A stretch of DNA of 64,000 nucleotides from Sphingomonas sp. (lineage in GTDB: Bacteria > Pseudomonadota > Alphaproteobacteria > Sphingomonadales > Sphingomonadaceae): NCBI RefSeq assembly GCF_004799495.1, contig NZ_SSMY01000004.1, forward strand, positions 124,001 to 188,000, in the 5' to 3' direction. This document shows, one piece after another, positions 1-9,764 of the stretch (the stretch's first letter is position 1; every line of letters starts with the position of its first letter). The notes beneath the pieces are model-generated. The model saw nothing but the letters and a program-made list of their open reading frames with translations. It did not search any database and was not told where the DNA came from. The position numbers were made by a program, and so were the translations under genes.

Positions 1-207
1 GGGCTCGACCCGGCGAAGGTCAAGGCCGAAGCGAAAAGCGCGTCGGTCGACGCCGCGATCAAGACCAACCTGTCGATGATGCGCCCGCTCGGCCTGACCG
101 GCACCCCAAGCTGGGTGATCGGCGACCGCGTCGTGTCGAGCGTGCTGAGCCTGGAGGACATGCGCGCCGCGGTCGAGGCCGCGCGCGCCGCGAAACCCCC
201 GACCTGA
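1..207 (+). CDS. DsbA-family thiol oxidoreductase, C-terminal fragment
   Basis: The open frame enters from the left edge and stops at 205-207, leaving the last 68 residues. The stretch [15 protein letters not shown] is the cis-proline segment and following strand of thioredoxin-fold DsbA/Com1-like proteins, where the Thr-Pro pair lies beside the active-site disulfide. The CxxC motif itself lies outside the window. Such proteins act in the periplasm on disulfides. The alternating Ala/Glu helix after the motif fits the family C-terminus. The start and any signal peptide cannot be seen. Confidence 0.75.
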   Translation, partial: GLDPAKVKAEAKSASVDAAIKTNLSMMRPLGLTGTPSWVIGDRVVSSVLSLEDMRAAVEAARAAKPPT

Positions 208-259
208 CGGTTGCGGACGCGCAACGGACGTCCCATCTGATCCCGCGACAGGGGACAGC

Positions 260-1192
260 ATGACCGAACCGATTCTCAGCGTCCGCGGCGTTTCGAAAAC
301 CTATGCCTCGGGCGTCCACGCGCTCCACGCCGTCGATCTCGACATCGCCAAGGGCGAGATTTTCGCGCTGCTCGGGCCGAACGGCGCGGGCAAGACGACT
401 TTGATCAGCATCATCTGCGGGATCGTCACGCCCTCGACCGGCACAATCACCGTCGGCGGGTGCGACGCGATCCGCGCACCCCGGCGTGCACGCAAGCAGA
501 TCGGGCTGGTCCCGCAGGAACTCGCCACCGACATGTTCGAAACGGTCGAGGCGACGTGTCGCTTCAGCCGCGGCTTGTTCGGCTACCCGCCGCATTCGAG
601 CCATATCGACGAAGTGCTCAGGGACCTGTCGCTCTACGACAAGCGCAAGTCCAAGATCATGGAATTGTCGGGCGGGATGAAGCGCCGCGTGTTGATTGCC
701 AAGGCGCTGAGCCACGAGCCCGACATTCTGTTCCTCGACGAGCCTACCGCGGGCGTCGATGTCGAGCTGCGCCGCGACATGTGGAAACTGGTCCACAAGC
801 TGCGCGCGAAAGGCACGACGATCATCCTGACCACGCATTATATCGAAGAGGCCGAGGAAATGGCCGACCGCGTCGGGGTGATCTCCGGCGGAAAATTGCT
901 GGTGGTCGACGAAAAGGCCGCGCTGATGAAGAAGCTCGGCAAGCGCGAGCTCGACGTGTCGCTGAACGAGGCGATGAGCGCTCTGCCCGCTGAGCTCGGC
1001 GAGTGGGATTTGAGCCTGCGGAACGACGGCAAGACGCTGCGTTACGTCTTCGACGCACAGGCCGAGCGCACCGGCATCCCCTCGCTGCTGCGCAAGCTCG
1101 GCGAGCTGGGGATCGGCTTCAAGGACCTCGAAACCTCGAAGTCGAGCCTCGAAGACATCTTCGTCGATCTGGTGAAGGAGGGCGGCAAATGA
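260..1192 (+). CDS. ABC transporter ATP-binding protein (YadG/NodI-like)
   Basis: A 310-residue cytoplasmic ATPase that powers an ABC-2 exporter. Walker A is GPNGAGKTT at about residues 39-47, the signature is LSGGMKRR, Walker B is [10 protein letters not shown], and the switch histidine lies in [12 protein letters not shown]. About 90 residues follow the nucleotide-binding domain, as in YadG and NodI. The stop overlaps the start of the permease gene by four bases (ATGA), so the two are translationally coupled. The substrate cannot be read from sequence; YadG/YadH-type exporters are usually annotated as multidrug or polysaccharide/lipid exporters. Confidence 0.93.
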   Translation: MTEPILSVRGVSKTYASGVHALHAVDLDIAKGEIFALLGPNGAGKTTLISIICGIVTPSTGTITVGGCDAIRAPRRARKQIGLVPQELATDMFETVEATCRFSRGLFGYPPHSSHIDEVLRDLSLYDKRKSKIMELSGGMKRRVLIAKALSHEPDILFLDEPTAGVDVELRRDMWKLVHKLRAKGTTIILTTHYIEEAEEMADRVGVISGGKLLVVDEKAALMKKLGKRELDVSLNEAMSALPAELGEWDLSLRNDGKTLRYVFDAQAERTGIPSLLRKLGELGIGFKDLETSKSSLEDIFVDLVKEGGK

Positions 1193-1950
1193 ACCTCCAC
1201 GGCATCTGGGCGATCTACCGCTTCGAAATGGCCCGCGCGCTGCGCACCTTGTGGCAGAGCCTCGTCACCCCCGTCATCACCACCAGCCTCTATTTCGTCG
1301 TGTTCGGCGGCGCGCTGGGATCGCGTATCAAGGAAGTCGATGGTGTGCCGTATGGCAGCTTCATCGTGCCCGGGCTGATCATGATGTCGTTGCTCACGCA
1401 GAGCATCAGCAACGCTTCGATCGGGATCTATTTCCCCAAATTTACCGGAACGATCTTCGAGCTGCTGTCGGCGCCAATCAGTTCGATGGAGATGGTGCTC
1501 GGCTATGTCGGTGCGGCGGCGACCAAGTCGGTGTTCCTCGGGCTGATCATCCTCGGCACCGCGGCGCTGTTCGTGCCGATCCCGATCCACCACCCGTTCG
1601 CGATGGTGGCGTTCCTGCTACTCACCAGCGTGGCGTTCAGCCTGTTCGGCTTCATCATCGGCGTGTGGGCAAAGGGATTCGAGCAACTCAACTTCGTCCC
1701 CGCGCTGCTGATCACCCCGCTGACCTTCCTCGGCGGCGCCTTCTATTCGATCCGCATGCTCAACGAGCCGTGGCACACGGTCAGCCTGTTCAATCCGGTC
1801 GTGTATCTGGTCAGCGGGTTCCGCTGGGCGTTCTTCGACCAGGGCGACGTCAATGTGCTGGTCAGCCTGGCGGCAACCGGCGGGTTCCTGGCGGCGTGCC
1901 TGGTAACCGTTGCGATTATCTTCCGGACCGGCTGGCGACTGAAGGCGTAG
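1189..1950 (+). CDS. ABC-2 type transporter permease (YadH-like)
   Basis: A 253-residue inner-membrane protein with about six hydrophobic segments, partner of the preceding ATPase. The start is the ATG overlapping the ATPase stop. The segment [20 protein letters not shown] near residue 175 is the conserved ABC-2 signature region before the last membrane segments, and [13 protein letters not shown] follows as in YadH and NodJ. Two ATPases and two permeases probably form the exporter. Its last 35 bases overlap the convergent gene on the other strand. Confidence 0.92.
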   Translation: MNLHGIWAIYRFEMARALRTLWQSLVTPVITTSLYFVVFGGALGSRIKEVDGVPYGSFIVPGLIMMSLLTQSISNASIGIYFPKFTGTIFELLSAPISSMEMVLGYVGAAATKSVFLGLIILGTAALFVPIPIHHPFAMVAFLLLTSVAFSLFGFIIGVWAKGFEQLNFVPALLITPLTFLGGAFYSIRMLNEPWHTVSLFNPVVYLVSGFRWAFFDQGDVNVLVSLAATGGFLAACLVTVAIIFRTGWRLKA

Positions 1951-2356
1951 CTACGGCCCGGCCGAGCGCGGGATAGAACGCCCTTTGCTCGTCGGCGATG
2001 CGGCGGCGCATCCGTGCGGTGATCTGCCCCGAGACCGCTTGATAGCCAGGCCAATCGGCGATGATCCGGTCGATCTGCCAATAAGCGATGTGCTTGGCCG
2101 ACGCGGCGCGGCTCGCCGCATCGTCGGCGCGAAACGCGGCGACCGGACCGGGCATCGTATCGCACAGTGCCGGATAGACGCCATCGTTGAGCAGCTTCAG
2201 CCGGGCACGACTGGCGCGCATCAGTCGCCAGCGGGCATTCGACAGCGAATCGCGGTTGGGCGCCGGGCAGGCGACGACGGCCTCGAGCGCAGCGATCTGC
2301 GTCAATACTTCGCCGTGCATCGCCTTCAGCGCGTCGAGCAACGTAACCAACTCCAA
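1916..2356 (-). CDS. Small helical protein of unknown function
   Basis: Up to 146 residues, no family recognised with certainty. It is helical and rich in Ala and Arg, with histidines and acidic residues scattered through it (MHGEV near residue 14, [13 protein letters not shown] near 87), loosely recalling hemerythrin-like four-helix proteins; that is only an impression. Third-position GC looks like that of real genes here. The start is unclear: the frame opens with TTG codons at 2356, 2350 and 2341, and the first ATG is at 2320. A GGAG at about 2349-2352 would suit the TTG at 2341. It ends inside the convergent permease gene. Confidence 0.6.
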   Translation of the reverse strand: MELVTLLDALKAMHGEVLTQIAALEAVVACPAPNRDSLSNARWRLMRASRARLKLLNDGVYPALCDTMPGPVAAFRADDAASRAASAKHIAYWQIDRIIADWPGYQAVSGQITARMRRRIADEQRAFYPALGRAVATPSVASRSGR

Positions 2357-2409
2357 AACTGATAATTTAATTTACCTGTTCCTCGCTAACGAGTCGTGAA
2401 TGCGCGCTG

Positions 2410-4266
2410 TTATCCCATCACGGGCAAGACGATCCTCGACCCCGCACACACACGCTGCGTCGTCTTGACGAAATCGCTTGGGCGCGCACGCATGATGTTC
2501 GGAACGAAAGTCTGCGGATTGCGGTCGATCACCGGGAACCAGCTCGACTGGATCTGTACCATGATGCGGTGGCCGCGCTTGAAGACGTGGTCATGGTCGC
2601 GCAGCGGAACGTCCCAGGCGATCACCTTGTCCGGCGTGAGCGGCTGCGGGTTGATGTCGCTCGCGAGGAAGCGCCCGCGCCGCACGTCCATCGCGATCGG
2701 CAGCTGGTAGCCGTTGAGCGTCTTGGCATAATCGCCGAGCGCCCAGTTGGTCGTGCTCGTATCGACGAAATCCGCGGGCAGCACGTCGATCAGCTTGACG
2801 ATGAAATCGCTGTCGGTCCCGCTGGTCGATGCCATCAGCTTCGCCGCGATTTCCCCTGTCACGGTCACGTCATGGTCGAGCGGTTCGGAGACGTAGCCGA
2901 GCACGTCGGGGCGGTGATCGACGAAGCGCTGGTCGTCGGTTTCCCACAGCCGCCAGTCGGGGGTCGCATAGGTGCGGCTCATCGGGCGCTTGCGGAACGG
3001 CACCGGGTTGGCCGGGTCGCTGACATAATCGCGGCACCCCTCGCCCGCGGCGGGCGCGGTGAACGACAGGCTGCCGTCGTCGTGGAGGTAAAGGTCGGTC
3101 GGCTTCGCGCCGGCGGGCGGCCATGACGCATAGGTCTTCCACACGTTCGACCCCGACTGGAACATCCGCGCGGTGAATTCCGGCCGCGGCCTCTTCCCGT
3201 GAAGCCAGTAGGCGAAGAACGGCGCCTGGATCTGCGTCTGGAACTCGGTGCCGGTCTCGGCGCCGAGTGGGATCGGGCCGAGCGTCGCGCTTCGGCCCTG
3301 CCACCCGCCGTGATTCCACGGCCCCGCGACCATCTGCGCCAGGTTATTGGGGTCGTTCCTCTTCTGCTGCGCATAGATTTGCCACGACCCCCACGGGTCT
3401 TCCTGGTCCCAGAACCCAGCGACGTTGAGCGTCGGCACCGTCGTCTTGCCGAGCGACTTCTGCCAGTTCTGGTCGGTGTAGAAAGCATCGTGGTTGGGAT
3501 GGTCGAGCAGCGATTCGAACAGCGGCACGCTGCCCTTGAATACGTTCTTCTCGATATTCTCGACCCGTCCCATCTTGAGGTACCAGTCGTACGCGTCGAC
3601 CAGCCCGTCGAGACTCAATTCCTTGTTCTGGGTCTTGTCGTTCTGCAAGGAGTAGACCCATTCGGTCGCGTAGCTCAGCCGCAGCGCGCCGTTGCGGTGG
3701 AGATCGTCCGACATCCAGTAATCGACCCACGCCGCCTGCGGGCTGACCGCCTTCAATGCCGGGTGCGGCTTGGCGAGCGCGACCGCGGCGGCGAAGCCGG
3801 GGTAGGACACGCCCCACATCCCGACCTTGCCGTTGTTGTTCGGCACATGCTTCACCAGCCAGTCGATCGAGTCATAGGCATCGGTCGCTTCGTTCGGGCT
3901 GGTCTTGACGCTGGTCGACAGCGTGAACTTCCCGTCCGACCCGAACCGCCCGCGCATCGACTGGAAGACGAAGATATAGCCATCGGCGACCAGCGGCTTC
4001 CAGCTTGCCGGCAATTGCTGCGGCAGCGCTGAGGGCACGCCATAGGGCGTGCGCTGGAACAGGATCGGCAACCTCGCCGCCCCTTTCGGCGCGATGATCA
4101 CGGTCTCCATCTTTGCGCCGTCGTGCATCGGCACCATCACCTTGGTGTAGGTGAATTGGTCGGCAACGTTCGGCGCCGCGGTCACTGGCACCGCCGCCTG
4201 CGGGCGCGCGAGCGCCCCGGCGCTAATCCCGATCAACAAAGCGGCCGCGATCAACGTCTTGCGCAT
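2410..4266 (-). CDS. CocE/NonD-family serine hydrolase (X-Pro dipeptidyl-peptidase type), exported
   Basis: A 618-residue secreted alpha/beta hydrolase. The start at 4266 has AAGGAG eleven bases upstream and gives a signal peptide (MRKTLIAAALLIGISAGALA). Catalytic Ser is about residue 154 in GMWGVSYPGF. The oxyanion region reads FQSMRGRFGSDG; a later Asp lies in AGFWDQEDPWG and the His in GPWNHGGW. The C-terminal third is the beta-sandwich of CocE/NonD hydrolases. The family cleaves acyl, ester or peptide bonds (cocaine esterase, glutaryl-7-ACA acylase, X-Pro peptidases); substrate unknown here. A palindromic element separates it from glpX upstream. Confidence 0.9.
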   Translation of the reverse strand: MRKTLIAAALLIGISAGALARPQAAVPVTAAPNVADQFTYTKVMVPMHDGAKMETVIIAPKGAARLPILFQRTPYGVPSALPQQLPASWKPLVADGYIFVFQSMRGRFGSDGKFTLSTSVKTSPNEATDAYDSIDWLVKHVPNNNGKVGMWGVSYPGFAAAVALAKPHPALKAVSPQAAWVDYWMSDDLHRNGALRLSYATEWVYSLQNDKTQNKELSLDGLVDAYDWYLKMGRVENIEKNVFKGSVPLFESLLDHPNHDAFYTDQNWQKSLGKTTVPTLNVAGFWDQEDPWGSWQIYAQQKRNDPNNLAQMVAGPWNHGGWQGRSATLGPIPLGAETGTEFQTQIQAPFFAYWLHGKRPRPEFTARMFQSGSNVWKTYASWPPAGAKPTDLYLHDDGSLSFTAPAAGEGCRDYVSDPANPVPFRKRPMSRTYATPDWRLWETDDQRFVDHRPDVLGYVSEPLDHDVTVTGEIAAKLMASTSGTDSDFIVKLIDVLPADFVDTSTTNWALGDYAKTLNGYQLPIAMDVRRGRFLASDINPQPLTPDKVIAWDVPLRDHDHVFKRGHRIMVQIQSSWFPVIDRNPQTFVPNIMRARPSDFVKTTQRVCAGSRIVLPVMG

Positions 4267-4333
4267 AGGACGAGTCTCCTTTTGCCGCAGCGTGGCGACA
4301 GTGCAGTGGCTGGTCAATCGCGGTCAGGCCCGC

Positions 4334-4431
4334 TCACCCTCACCCTTCCCACTCGCCTTCGGCTCGCGGGCCCCTTCCCTCTCCCATTGGGAAAGGGAGG
4401 GAGGCGCGAAGCGCCGGAAGGGTGAGGGTGA
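4334..4431. repeat. Intergenic palindromic element, CTCACCCTTCC family
   Basis: The outer arms TCACCCTCACCCTTCC (4334-4349) and GGAAGGGTGAGGGTGA (4416-4431) are exact 16-base complements. Inside are further C-rich and G-rich tracts and a GCGCGAAGCGC hairpin. The element lies between the stop of glpX and the start of the CocE-type gene, both on the minus strand, so a transcript would fold into a long hairpin that could end or stabilise the message. It looks like a dispersed genomic repeat rather than a gene-specific terminator. Confidence 0.75.
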
Positions 4432-4439
4432 TCGTCCGT

Positions 4440-5408
4440 CTACCCGATACGATGCTCGCCCTTGACCCAGCGCACCGTGCCCGAGCTCGCGCGCATCACT
4501 ACCGAGTTGGTCGTCATCTTGCCGCCATGCCGCTTGACGCCGTCGAGCAGCGAACCGTCGGTCACGCCGGTCGCGGCGAAGATGCAGTCGCCCTTGGCCA
4601 GCTCCGAGAGGTCATACTGCTTGTCGAGGTCGGTGATGCCCCATTTGTGCGCGCGGCTCCGCTCGGCATCGTTCCTAAACAACAGTCGCCCCTTGAACTG
4701 CCCGCCGACGCAGCGCAGCGCCGCGCAGGCGAGCACGCCCTCGGGCGCGCCGCCGGAGCCCATGTACACGTCGATCGTCGTGTCGGGATTGGTCGTCGCG
4801 ATCACCCCCGCGACGTCGCCATCGCCGATCAGCACCACGCCGCATCCGATCCCGCGCAGCTCGGCGATCAGCGCTTCGTGCCGCGGACGGTCGAGCACGC
4901 AGGCGATGACTTCGTTGGGCTTGCAGCCCTTCGCCGCCGCAATCGCCTTGACGTTCTCGGTCGGGGACTTGTCGAGGTCGATCACGCCCTCGGGCAATCC
5001 CGGCCCGACCGCGAGCTTGTCCATGTACACGTCGGGCGCGTTGAGCAGGTTGCCCTCTTCCGCAATCGCCAGCACCGCGAGTGCATTCGGCCCGGCCTTG
5101 GCGCAGATCGTCGTGCCTTCGAGCGGATCGAGCGCGATGTCGATCTTCGGACCCGTGCCGATCGCCGACCCGACCTTTTCGCCGATGAACAGCATCGGCG
5201 CCTCGTCGCGCTCGCCCTCGCCGATCACCACGGTGCCATCCATCGCCAGCTCGTTGAGCGCCGCGCGCATCGCCTCGACCGCGGCGGCATCGGCCGCTTT
5301 CTCGTCGCCCCGCCCGATCAGCGTCGACGCGCCGATCGCGGCGGCTTCGGTGACGCGCACCATTTCGAGCACGAGCACGCGGTCGAGCACCTGGGAGGCG
5401 GTGGTCAT
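4440..5408 (-). CDS. glpX: Class II fructose-1,6-bisphosphatase GlpX
   Basis: A 322-residue cytoplasmic enzyme, full length for the family. It hydrolyses fructose 1,6-bisphosphate to fructose 6-phosphate in gluconeogenesis and, in some bacteria, also sedoheptulose bisphosphate. The metal- and phosphate-binding motifs of class II enzymes are present: GEGERDEAPM at about residues 63-72 and DPLEGTT at 94-100, followed by DVYMGSGGAPEG. Translation begins at the ATG at 5408, with GGACTCCCCAGAC just upstream. It is followed by a palindromic repeat. Confidence 0.95.
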   Translation of the reverse strand: MTTASQVLDRVLVLEMVRVTEAAAIGASTLIGRGDEKAADAAAVEAMRAALNELAMDGTVVIGEGERDEAPMLFIGEKVGSAIGTGPKIDIALDPLEGTTICAKAGPNALAVLAIAEEGNLLNAPDVYMDKLAVGPGLPEGVIDLDKSPTENVKAIAAAKGCKPNEVIACVLDRPRHEALIAELRGIGCGVVLIGDGDVAGVIATTNPDTTIDVYMGSGGAPEGVLACAALRCVGGQFKGRLLFRNDAERSRAHKWGITDLDKQYDLSELAKGDCIFAATGVTDGSLLDGVKRHGGKMTTNSVVMRASSGTVRWVKGEHRIG

Positions 5409-5455
5409 GTCTGGGGAGTCCTTCGGTTGGTTGCGGCGCGGATAGGACGCGAGCG

Positions 5456-6256
5456 TTACGGTGTCGAGACGGTGTCCTTCGGCGCCTTGATCTCGAAGAT
5501 GTACGCCCAGTCCTTGCCGGTCACGAATAAGCGGCGTTTCTTCGCGTCCCAGGCGATGCCGTTGGCGACGTCGTTCTCGGCAGTGTTGCCGACCTGACGA
5601 TGGAGTTCGCTCACGTCGATCCAGCCGATCACCTTGCCGCTCTTCGGGTCGATCCGCGCGATGCGGTCGGTCAGCCAGACGTTGGCGAGGATCTCGCCGT
5701 CGACATATTCGAGCTCGTTCAAATTGATCAGCGGCTGGCCGTCATGCGCGACGGTCAGCGTGCGGCGAACCTTGAACGTCGCGGGATCGACGAAGCGCAG
5801 CACCGGCGTGCCGTCGGACAGGATCAGGCTGGTGCCGTCGCTCGTCAGCGCCCAGCCCTCGCCTTCGTACTTGAACTCGCCGAGCTTCTTGAGTGTCGAT
5901 TTGGACCAGCGGAAACCGATGCCGTTCTTCCACGTCAGGCTCAGGATCTGGTCGCGCCATGGGGCGATCCCTTCGCCGTAGAGCGGCGGGTCGACCGCGA
6001 CGCTCTTGAGCACCTTGCCGGTGCGCAAGTCGACCAGCCGGATGCCTGACTTGCCGACGGTACCGGTCGACTCCCACAGCTTGCCGTCTTCGTAGAAAAG
6101 CCCCTCGGTATAGGCTTGCGGATCGTGCGGGTAGGTCGCGACGACTTGCGCGGGGACGACCGGCACGCTGGTCGGGTCGAGCGTCGGGATGTCCTGCGCG
6201 ACCGCCGGGCCGGCGAGGAGCGCGAGCAATGCCAGACCCGCCGATTTGAACGTCAT
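5456..6256 (-). CDS. Glutaminyl-peptide cyclotransferase (beta-propeller QC), exported
   Basis: A 266-residue secreted enzyme of the plant/bacterial QC family, which cyclises N-terminal glutamine to pyroglutamate with loss of ammonia. A signal peptide (MTFKSAGLALLALLAGPAVA) is followed by repeating blades. Family motifs include AYTEGLFYEDG near residue 47, YEGEGWALTSDG near 130, NLNELEYVDGEILANVW near 180 and NGIAWDA near 235. GAGGAG lies about eight bases before the ATG. It is separated from dapD upstream by a palindromic repeat. Substrate proteins are not indicated by the neighbours. Confidence 0.9.
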   Translation of the reverse strand: MTFKSAGLALLALLAGPAVAQDIPTLDPTSVPVVPAQVVATYPHDPQAYTEGLFYEDGKLWESTGTVGKSGIRLVDLRTGKVLKSVAVDPPLYGEGIAPWRDQILSLTWKNGIGFRWSKSTLKKLGEFKYEGEGWALTSDGTSLILSDGTPVLRFVDPATFKVRRTLTVAHDGQPLINLNELEYVDGEILANVWLTDRIARIDPKSGKVIGWIDVSELHRQVGNTAENDVANGIAWDAKKRRLFVTGKDWAYIFEIKAPKDTVSTP

Positions 6257-6273
6257 CCCGCCAACTCCTCTCT

Positions 6274-6336
6274 CGTCATCCCAGCGAAAGCTGGGATCTC
6301 ATGCGGCAAAAGATCCCAGCTTTTGCTGGGATGACG
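6274..6336. repeat. Palindromic repeat, GTCATCCCAGCGAAAGCTGGG family
   Basis: Two 25-base arms (6274-6298 and 6312-6336) are inverted copies with one mismatch, separated by 13 bases; each arm contains its own small hairpin. It lies between the dapD stop (6341) and the next minus-strand start (6256). The same family, with G/C replacing the central A/T, recurs at 11190-11277. Likely a dispersed REP-like element that also forms a transcript hairpin. Confidence 0.8.
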
Positions 6337-6340
6337 AATA

Positions 6341-7162
6341 TTAGTCCCGCAGCAGGTCGTTGATGCTCGTCTTCGCGCGCGTCTGTGCGTCGGCGCGCTT
6401 GATGATGACCGCGCAGTAAAGCGCCGGCTTGCCGTCACCGCCGCCGATCGATCCGGGCACGACCACCGCATAGGGCGGCACCGCACCCATCGTCACCTCG
6501 CCGGTCGTGCGGTCGACGATCTTGGTCGACTTGCCGATGAACACCCCCATCGACAGCACCGCGCCGCGGCCGACGCGCACGCCCTCGACCACTTCGCTAC
6601 GCGCGCCGATGAAGCAATCGTCCTCGATCACCACGGGGTCGGCCTGAAGCGGTTCGAGCACCCCGCCGATCCCCGCGCCGCCCGACAGATGGACGTTTTT
6701 CCCGATCTGCGCGCAGCTGCCGACGGTCGCCCAGGTGTCGACCATCGTCCCCTCGCCGACATAGGCGCCGATATTGACGAAGCTCGGCATCAGGATGGCG
6801 TTCCTCCCGATGAAGCTCCCGCGCCGCACCACCGCGCCGGGCACGACGCGAAAACCGGCGTCGCGAAAGCGGTTCTCGCCCCAGCCGGCGAATTTGCATG
6901 GCACCTTGTCGTATGCGGGGGCGCCCGCAGCGCCGCCGTCGATCACCGCGTTGTCGTTGAGTCGGAACGACAGCAGCACCGCCTTTTTGAGCCATTGATT
7001 GACCGTCCAGCCGTCGCCCGACGGCTCGGCCACGCGCGCCTCGCCCGAATCGAGCAGCGCCAGCGCCGCCTCCACCGCGTCGCGCACCGTGCCGGTCGTG
7101 CTCGTCGAAACGTTCGCGCGATCTTCCCACGCGGCGTCGATCGTCGCGGCCAGATCGGTCAT
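6341..7162 (-). CDS. dapD: 2,3,4,5-tetrahydropyridine-2,6-dicarboxylate N-succinyltransferase
   Basis: A 273-residue cytoplasmic enzyme of the lysine/diaminopimelate pathway: it succinylates tetrahydrodipicolinate using succinyl-CoA. The length matches DapD. The N-terminal helical domain contains [16 protein letters not shown], the DapD substrate-binding region. The middle is a left-handed beta-helix of hexapeptide repeats ([18 protein letters not shown], then [15 protein letters not shown]). The start at 7162 overlaps the stop of the HAD gene by four bases (ATGA). Confidence 0.96.
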   Translation of the reverse strand: MTDLAATIDAAWEDRANVSTSTTGTVRDAVEAALALLDSGEARVAEPSGDGWTVNQWLKKAVLLSFRLNDNAVIDGGAAGAPAYDKVPCKFAGWGENRFRDAGFRVVPGAVVRRGSFIGRNAILMPSFVNIGAYVGEGTMVDTWATVGSCAQIGKNVHLSGGAGIGGVLEPLQADPVVIEDDCFIGARSEVVEGVRVGRGAVLSMGVFIGKSTKIVDRTTGEVTMGAVPPYAVVVPGSIGGGDGKPALYCAVIIKRADAQTRAKTSINDLLRD

Positions 7163-7824
7163 GCTTCCTCCAGTATCTCGTGCAGCCAGTGGGTGATGTC
7201 GCGGGTCGCGAAATCGACATGGTCGCGTTCGGCGCTTTCCGCCTGTTCGGAGCCGTTGTCGACCCACAAGGTAGTCATACCTAGGTCCTTCGCCGGCTTC
7301 AGGTTGCGCGCCATGTCGTCGGCGAACAGGCATTCGGTCGGGTCGAGCCCGTATGCGTCGCAGATGTGGCGATAGGCCGACGGCTCGGGCTTGGGCCGGT
7401 AGTCGAGCGCGTGGACGTCGTGGATCGCCTCGAAGCTGTCGCCCAGCCCGAGCTGCGCGAGGATGCGCCGTGCATAGGCCTCGTCGGCGTTGGTGAAGAT
7501 CAGCTTGCGCCCGGGGAGCTTCGCGATCGCCGCGGCGAGCGGAGCGTTCTCCTCGAGCATGTCCATTTCGATATCGTGGACGTCCGCCAAGTATTCGTGT
7601 GGGTCGACACCGTGCTCGGCCATCAGCCCCGCGAGCGTCGTGCCGCGCGTGTGGAAATAATTCTTCTGGATGCGATACGCTTCGTCGTGATCGACGTCGA
7701 AGAACCGTGCGATGTAACCGGTGATCCGCCGGTCAACCTGCACGAACAGCCGCGCGCCGTGCGGGTAGAGAGTGTTGTCGAGGTCGAACAGCCAGTTGCG
7801 GATGTGGGCGAGGCGCGCGAGCAT
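7159..7824 (-). CDS. HAD-family pyrimidine 5'-nucleotidase-like phosphatase
   Basis: A 221-residue cytoplasmic phosphatase. Motif I is FDLDNTLYP at about residues 14-22 (nucleophile Asp and acid/base Asp), motif II is IFTNAD near 111, and motif III/IV is [17 protein letters not shown] near 176-192. The NTLYP form is that of the SDT1/pyrimidine 5'-nucleotidase branch. It overlaps dapD by four bases, so the two are co-translated; nothing in the sequence links it to lysine synthesis. It diverges from the flavin oxidoreductase gene at 7897. Confidence 0.88.
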   Translation of the reverse strand: MLARLAHIRNWLFDLDNTLYPHGARLFVQVDRRITGYIARFFDVDHDEAYRIQKNYFHTRGTTLAGLMAEHGVDPHEYLADVHDIEMDMLEENAPLAAAIAKLPGRKLIFTNADEAYARRILAQLGLGDSFEAIHDVHALDYRPKPEPSAYRHICDAYGLDPTECLFADDMARNLKPAKDLGMTTLWVDNGSEQAESAERDHVDFATRDITHWLHEILEEA

Positions 7825-7896
7825 GACCGCGCTCTAGGCAGCGCCCGGTGGCGGGGCAAGGTTGAGCGGCGGGGGCGCCACCCTATCTACGCACGC

Positions 7897-8883
7897 ATGA
7901 CCGCATTCTCGCTGCTCGATCTCGTCCCCGTCGTCGAAGGCGGCAGCGTGGCGCAGGCGCTCGCCAACGCCGCCGACATGGCGCGGCATGCGGAAGGCTG
8001 CGGCTATTCGCGCTACTGGGTGGCGGAGCATCACGGCATGGCGGGGATCGCGAGTTCGGCGACCGCGGTGGTGATCGCGCATGTCGGCGCGGCGACATCG
8101 ACGATCCGCATCGGCGCGGGCGGGATCATGCTGCCCAACCACGCGCCGCTGGTGATCGCGGAACAGTTCGGCACGCTCGACGCGCTGTTCCCGGGGCGGA
8201 TCGACCTCGGCCTCGGCCGCGCGCCGGGGAGCGACCAGAATGTCGCCCGCGCGATCCGCCGCACGCTGGACAGCGATCCCAACGCCTTCCCGCGCGACGT
8301 GCTCGAACTGCAAAGCTATTTCGCCGACGACGGCCAGACCGGCATCCGCGCGACGCCAGGCGCGGGCGCGAATCCCGATCTATGGATTCTCGGATCGAGC
8401 CTGTTCGGCGCGCAGCTCGCGGCGATGCTCGGCCTGCCGTTCGCGTTCGCGTCGCATTTCGCCCCCGACGCGCTGGATCAAGCGCTGGCGATCTACCGCC
8501 GCGACTTCCGCCCGTCCGCCGCGCTCGCCCGGCCCTATGCGATGGCCGGGTTCAACGTGATCGCGGCCGACACCGACGAGGAGGCCGAGTTCCTCGCCAG
8601 CTCGCAAGCCCAGTCGTTCGTCGCCTTGCGCACCGGCAACCCGCGCCAGCTCCCCCCACCCGTCGCGGGTTACCGCGAAAGCCTGCCCCCCGCCCACGCC
8701 GCGATCCTCGATCACGTCTTGCAATGCTCGGCGATCGGCAACCCGGAAACCGTGTCGCGCGGGCTGGCCGCGTTCATCGAACGCACGGGGGTTGATGAAG
8801 TGATGGTCTCGAGCTCGATCTACGACGTGTCGGCGCGGCAGCGGAGCGTCGCGCTCGCGGCCGAGGCGATGCGCGGGCTCTAG
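7897..8883 (+). CDS. LLM-class flavin-dependent oxidoreductase
   Basis: A 328-residue protein of the bacterial luciferase-like family, subgroup named after MsnO8. It begins [16 protein letters not shown] and has [16 protein letters not shown] near residue 40, where the family carries its WVxEHH signature, and [14 protein letters not shown] near 100. Such proteins use reduced FMN with oxygen or with F420-like partners; the substrate is unknown. The frame stays open far upstream but only antisense to the HAD gene, so I use the ATG at 7897. Its ribosome site is weak. It overlaps the convergent lipid kinase by four bases. Confidence 0.88.
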   Translation: MTAFSLLDLVPVVEGGSVAQALANAADMARHAEGCGYSRYWVAEHHGMAGIASSATAVVIAHVGAATSTIRIGAGGIMLPNHAPLVIAEQFGTLDALFPGRIDLGLGRAPGSDQNVARAIRRTLDSDPNAFPRDVLELQSYFADDGQTGIRATPGAGANPDLWILGSSLFGAQLAAMLGLPFAFASHFAPDALDQALAIYRRDFRPSAALARPYAMAGFNVIAADTDEEAEFLASSQAQSFVALRTGNPRQLPPPVAGYRESLPPAHAAILDHVLQCSAIGNPETVSRGLAAFIERTGVDEVMVSSSIYDVSARQRSVALAAEAMRGL

Positions 8884-9764
8884 CCCGTCACTACCTTCAA
8901 CGCACCCGCGCGAATGCGGAATTCGAGTGGCGTCTCGAGCCGCTGCACCTCCCCGTCGAGCGCGATTTCGATGCTGTCGCCGGTCGCGCTGACGGTCAGC
9001 GTCTCGCATTCGCCGATCGCGACGAAATCCGCCCCGCGCCGCGCGCGGCCGACCAATGCGCGTGCAGCGAACCACAGCAGCGACGCGCGGCTGCGGTGCG
9101 CCACGGCATAGACCGACAGCTTGCCGTCGGTGAGCGATTCGCGCTGGCCGAGCGCGCCGGCGTCGAGCGAATAATCGTTGTTGCCGATAAACAGGAGCGG
9201 CGTGACGATCGCGCGCTCGCCCTGTCCCAGATCGACCCGCAGCCGGTGGTGCGGAAAGCGTTCGAGCGCCGCCCAGGCCGCGGGGATCGTCGACAGCCAT
9301 TTGGGCCAGCCCTTGCTGTCTTGCACGCCTTCGCGGGTCCGCACCATCAGTGGGTAGAGCCCGATCGAGGCATTGTTGACGAAGACGTGACCGTTGACCT
9401 CGGCGACGTCGATCGCGGTCGCCTTGCCGGTGGCGGCGACCTTGGCTGCGTCCTCCAATTTGTCAGGCAGCCCGAGATCGCGCGCGAGATGGTTGAGCGT
9501 GCCGAGCGGGAGCAGGCCGAGTTCGGCGTCGCCGCCCGCCAGTTGCTGCGCTGCGCAGGCCGCGGTGCCGTCACCGCCCGCGACGACGACGCGACCGCGC
9601 TTCGCCGCCTCGGTGATCGCATCGCCGACCTCGCCGCCGTCGAGCGCCTGTACGTCGGCCTCGACCCCGGCCGCCGCAAAAGCATCTTGCAGCGTCGACT
9701 CCAGCTTATCGCCCATCTTGGACGCCGTGCCGCCGTTTTTGTTGACGATGACCGCGAGCCCCAT
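8880..9764 (-). CDS. Diacylglycerol/lipid kinase family protein (YegS-like)
   Basis: A 294-residue kinase of the DAGK catalytic family. It contains VNKNGGTAS at the N-terminus, the nucleotide loop [16 protein letters not shown] near residue 80, and [15 protein letters not shown] near 105, all hallmarks of the family. The ATG at 9764 shares one base with the stop of the sensor kinase (TGATG), so it is the last gene of that operon. It probably phosphorylates a membrane lipid at the inner face; with a PhoQ-like sensor next to it, a role in envelope lipid adjustment is an inference. Confidence 0.9.
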   Translation of the reverse strand: MGLAVIVNKNGGTASKMGDKLESTLQDAFAAAGVEADVQALDGGEVGDAITEAAKRGRVVVAGGDGTAACAAQQLAGGDAELGLLPLGTLNHLARDLGLPDKLEDAAKVAATGKATAIDVAEVNGHVFVNNASIGLYPLMVRTREGVQDSKGWPKWLSTIPAAWAALERFPHHRLRVDLGQGERAIVTPLLFIGNNDYSLDAGALGQRESLTDGKLSVYAVAHRSRASLLWFAARALVGRARRGADFVAIGECETLTVSATGDSIEIALDGEVQRLETPLEFRIRAGALKVVTG